Part shown: piece after piece, positions 5,740-6,873 of the stretch
Numbering within the stretch: position 1 is the stretch's first letter
Layout of the letters: every line of letters begins with the position of its first letter
Origin: Lachnospiraceae bacterium
Lineage (GTDB): Bacteria > Bacillota_A > Clostridia > Lachnospirales > Lachnospiraceae
DNA: 6,873 nt
Direction of reading: 5' to 3'
Assembly: GCA_016291475.1 (NCBI GenBank)
Contig: JAEEXJ010000129.1
Location: 1-6,873, forward strand
Program-made: the position numbers and the translations under genes
The notes under the pieces: generated by a model
What the model saw: the letters and a program-made list of their open reading frames with translations, nothing else
Told to the model about the DNA's origin: nothing
Database searches by the model: none

Positions 5740-5744
5740 CTCCT
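5740..5744 (-). promoter_or_regulatory. Ribosome binding site of the UreI-family channel
   Basis: The minus strand reads GAGGAGATGAGAA before the ATG at 5730-5732. The AGGAG core is 7 bases from the start, which is optimal and confirms that the channel begins at the family's usual MLG start. Confidence 0.75.
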
Positions 5745-5757
5745 CAAATGAAAATCA

Positions 5758-5775
5758 TCAGAAGCATTCTTCTGA
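5758..5775 (-). terminator. Short inverted repeat, possible weak terminator after rlmD
   Basis: TCAGAAG and CTTCTGA form a perfect 7-bp stem with a 4-base loop, about 20 bases after the rlmD stop. On the minus strand it is followed by TGATTTTCATTT, only a loose T-run. The stem has just three G/C pairs, so termination would be weak at best. It may allow partial read-through from rlmD into the channel gene. Confidence 0.35.
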
Positions 5776-5794
5776 AATCTGTCTGTGCTTTATT

Positions 5795-6873
5795 CTAAAC
5801 CCGTGAAAGCGAAACAACCGTCTCAACATGACTGGAATGAGGGAACATATCAACAGGTGTTGCTTTCATAAGTTCGTATCCTCCTTCGCGGAAGATCTTG
5901 ATATCACGGGCAAGAGTTGCGGGATCGCAGCTTACGTATACCACTCTCTTCGGTGAAAGAGTAAGTATCGCATCGATACAGCTTCTTGCACATCCTTTTC
6001 TGGGGGGATCCACTACAACAACATCGGGAGTTTTTCTGTTTCCCTCCCCCGGAAGCATTGTCTGTATAACATCTTCAGCGGCACCGGTTATAAACTCGGA
6101 ATTTCCGATAGCGTTTATCCTGGCATTTTCTTTAGCATCTATAATCGCCCTGTCTACAATCTCGACTCCGGTAACATGTCCTGCCTTTTTAGATAGCATA
6201 AGAGAGATGGTTCCGATTCCGCAGTAAAGATCAAGTACTTCCTCTTCACCTGACAGGCTAGCATAGTCTCTTGCAAGACCGTATAGTTTTTCCGTCTGAA
6301 CAGGGTTAACCTGATAGAAAGAAAGAGGTGAAATTTTAAATGTAATTCCGACAAGTGTGTCGGTTATATAACCATCACCGAAAATCGTTCTGTATGAATC
6401 ACCGAGAATGACATTGTCTCTTCTTGTATTGGGACATATCGTGATTGACTTCAGATCATCCGGCATAATCTCAGTAAGCATCTTAATAAGTCCTGCTTCA
6501 TCCGGAATCTTACTTCCGTTGATCACAAGATTGACCTGACATTCCCCCGATGTAAATCCGTGTCTGATAAGTACATGTCTTACCAGACCTTTTCCGGTCT
6601 CTTCGTCATATGCTTTGACATGGTTCTTATTCATCCAGTTAAGAACCGCATCAAGAAGCTTTGAATTTATCTCCGGCTCTATCAGACAATCATCCGTCTC
6701 TATAACAGAGTGAGTATGTCCTGCGAAAAAACCTGCGTGAGGTTTTCCGTCTTTACCCATTCGCACAGGGTACTGAGCCTTGTTACGATATCTGTAAGGA
6801 TCATCCATACCGACTATTGGAAGAAGCTTTTGTTCTACCTCTTCTGCGGATATTCCTCCGATCCTTATCAGGT
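5795..6873 (-). CDS. rlmD: 23S rRNA (uracil-C5)-methyltransferase, RlmD/RlmCD (RumA) family, 5'-truncated
   Basis: The frame enters from the right edge (visible part 358 residues, beginning LIRIGGISAEEVEQK) and ends at the TAG at 5795-5797. The enzyme adds a methyl group from SAM to C5 of a uracil in 23S rRNA (U1939 in E. coli; one Bacillus homologue handles two sites). Visible marks, numbered from the edge, are: MDDPYRYRNKAQYP (22-35) of the central domain; Cys62, which fits the fourth iron-sulphur cysteine of RumA; SFYQVNPVQTEKLY (184-197); SAM motif DLYCGIGT (214-221); VDPPRKGC (287-294); catalytic Cys315 in YVSCDPATLARD; and base Glu350 in HSSHVETV. The N-terminal TRAM domain and the other three cluster cysteines lie outside the window. 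An internal ATG at 6808 is not the start, because homology continues upstream of it. This is an ordinary chromosomal gene, and RlmD versus RlmCD specificity cannot be decided from sequence. Confidence 0.95.
   Translation of the reverse strand, partial: LIRIGGISAEEVEQKLLPIVGMDDPYRYRNKAQYPVRMGKDGKPHAGFFAGHTHSVIETDDCLIEPEINSKLLDAVLNWMNKNHVKAYDEETGKGLVRHVLIRHGFTSGECQVNLVINGSKIPDEAGLIKMLTEIMPDDLKSITICPNTRRDNVILGDSYRTIFGDGYITDTLVGITFKISPLSFYQVNPVQTEKLYGLARDYASLSGEEEVLDLYCGIGTISLMLSKKAGHVTGVEIVDRAIIDAKENARINAIGNSEFITGAAEDVIQTMLPGEGNRKTPDVVVVDPPRKGCARSCIDAILTLSPKRVVYVSCDPATLARDIKIFREGGYELMKATPVDMFPHSSHVETVVSLSRV

Noticed and set aside
6154..6354. A 66-codon minus-strand frame inside rlmD
   Set aside because: It lies wholly within the rRNA methyltransferase gene in a different frame and has no recognisable content.
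1..6873. CRISPR arrays, tRNA or rRNA genes, insertion sequences, integron recombination sites
   Set aside because: No direct-repeat arrays, tRNA-like cloverleaf or CCA end, transposase motifs, or paired inverted repeats at gene ends were seen while reading both strands.

Overview
The window looks like an accessory stretch of a Gram-positive Clostridia-type chromosome, possibly Lachnospiraceae. This is inferred from the moderate-to-low GC (about 35-42% in hand-counted lines outside the left end), very strong GGAGG ribosome binding sites, an RlmD-type 23S rRNA methyltransferase, an HTH protein of the clostridial CD3324 type, and the style of the small-molecule enzymes. I cannot name a species. 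Every gene I can support lies on the minus strand, so the window reads from right to left. There is no RNA gene, CRISPR array, insertion sequence or gene-free stretch longer than 134 bases.

Right end (6873 to 5226): the 5'-truncated rRNA uracil-C5 methyltransferase is the only housekeeping gene. After 62 bases with a short inverted repeat comes a complete six-helix AmiS/UreI-family urea/amide channel. No urease or amidase is visible nearby, and the channel contains no histidine at all.

Middle (5205 to 3380): two aminoglycoside-phosphotransferase-like (APH) proteins follow. The first is full length with an NxD instead of HxD catalytic motif. The second lacks the whole ATP-binding N-lobe and has the catalytic HGD changed to NNN, so it is probably a pseudoenzyme. 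The 134-base gap between them holds a weak promoter candidate and a near-palindrome at its expected start point. From here the genes are tightly packed.

Left half (3375 to 1): an HTH protein with an unrecognised C-terminal extension is followed, across a 73-base gap containing what may be an acetyltransferase remnant, by a Nudix hydrolase fused to an inorganic-pyrophosphatase-like domain. That gene overlaps (ATGA) an unrecognised 175-residue protein. Eighteen bases later begins a peptidase-S51-like domain fused in frame to a class I SAM-dependent methyltransferase, which runs off the left edge. This last gene is clearly GC-richer than its neighbours (about 52%), suggesting a separate origin.

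Taken together, 4087 to 1 looks like one transcription unit encoding a putative regulator plus kinase-like, Nudix/pyrophosphatase, unknown and hydrolase/methyltransferase proteins. It resembles a small-molecule modification or detoxification cassette. The substrate is unknown, and the joint function is inference from gene order, not shown by the sequence.
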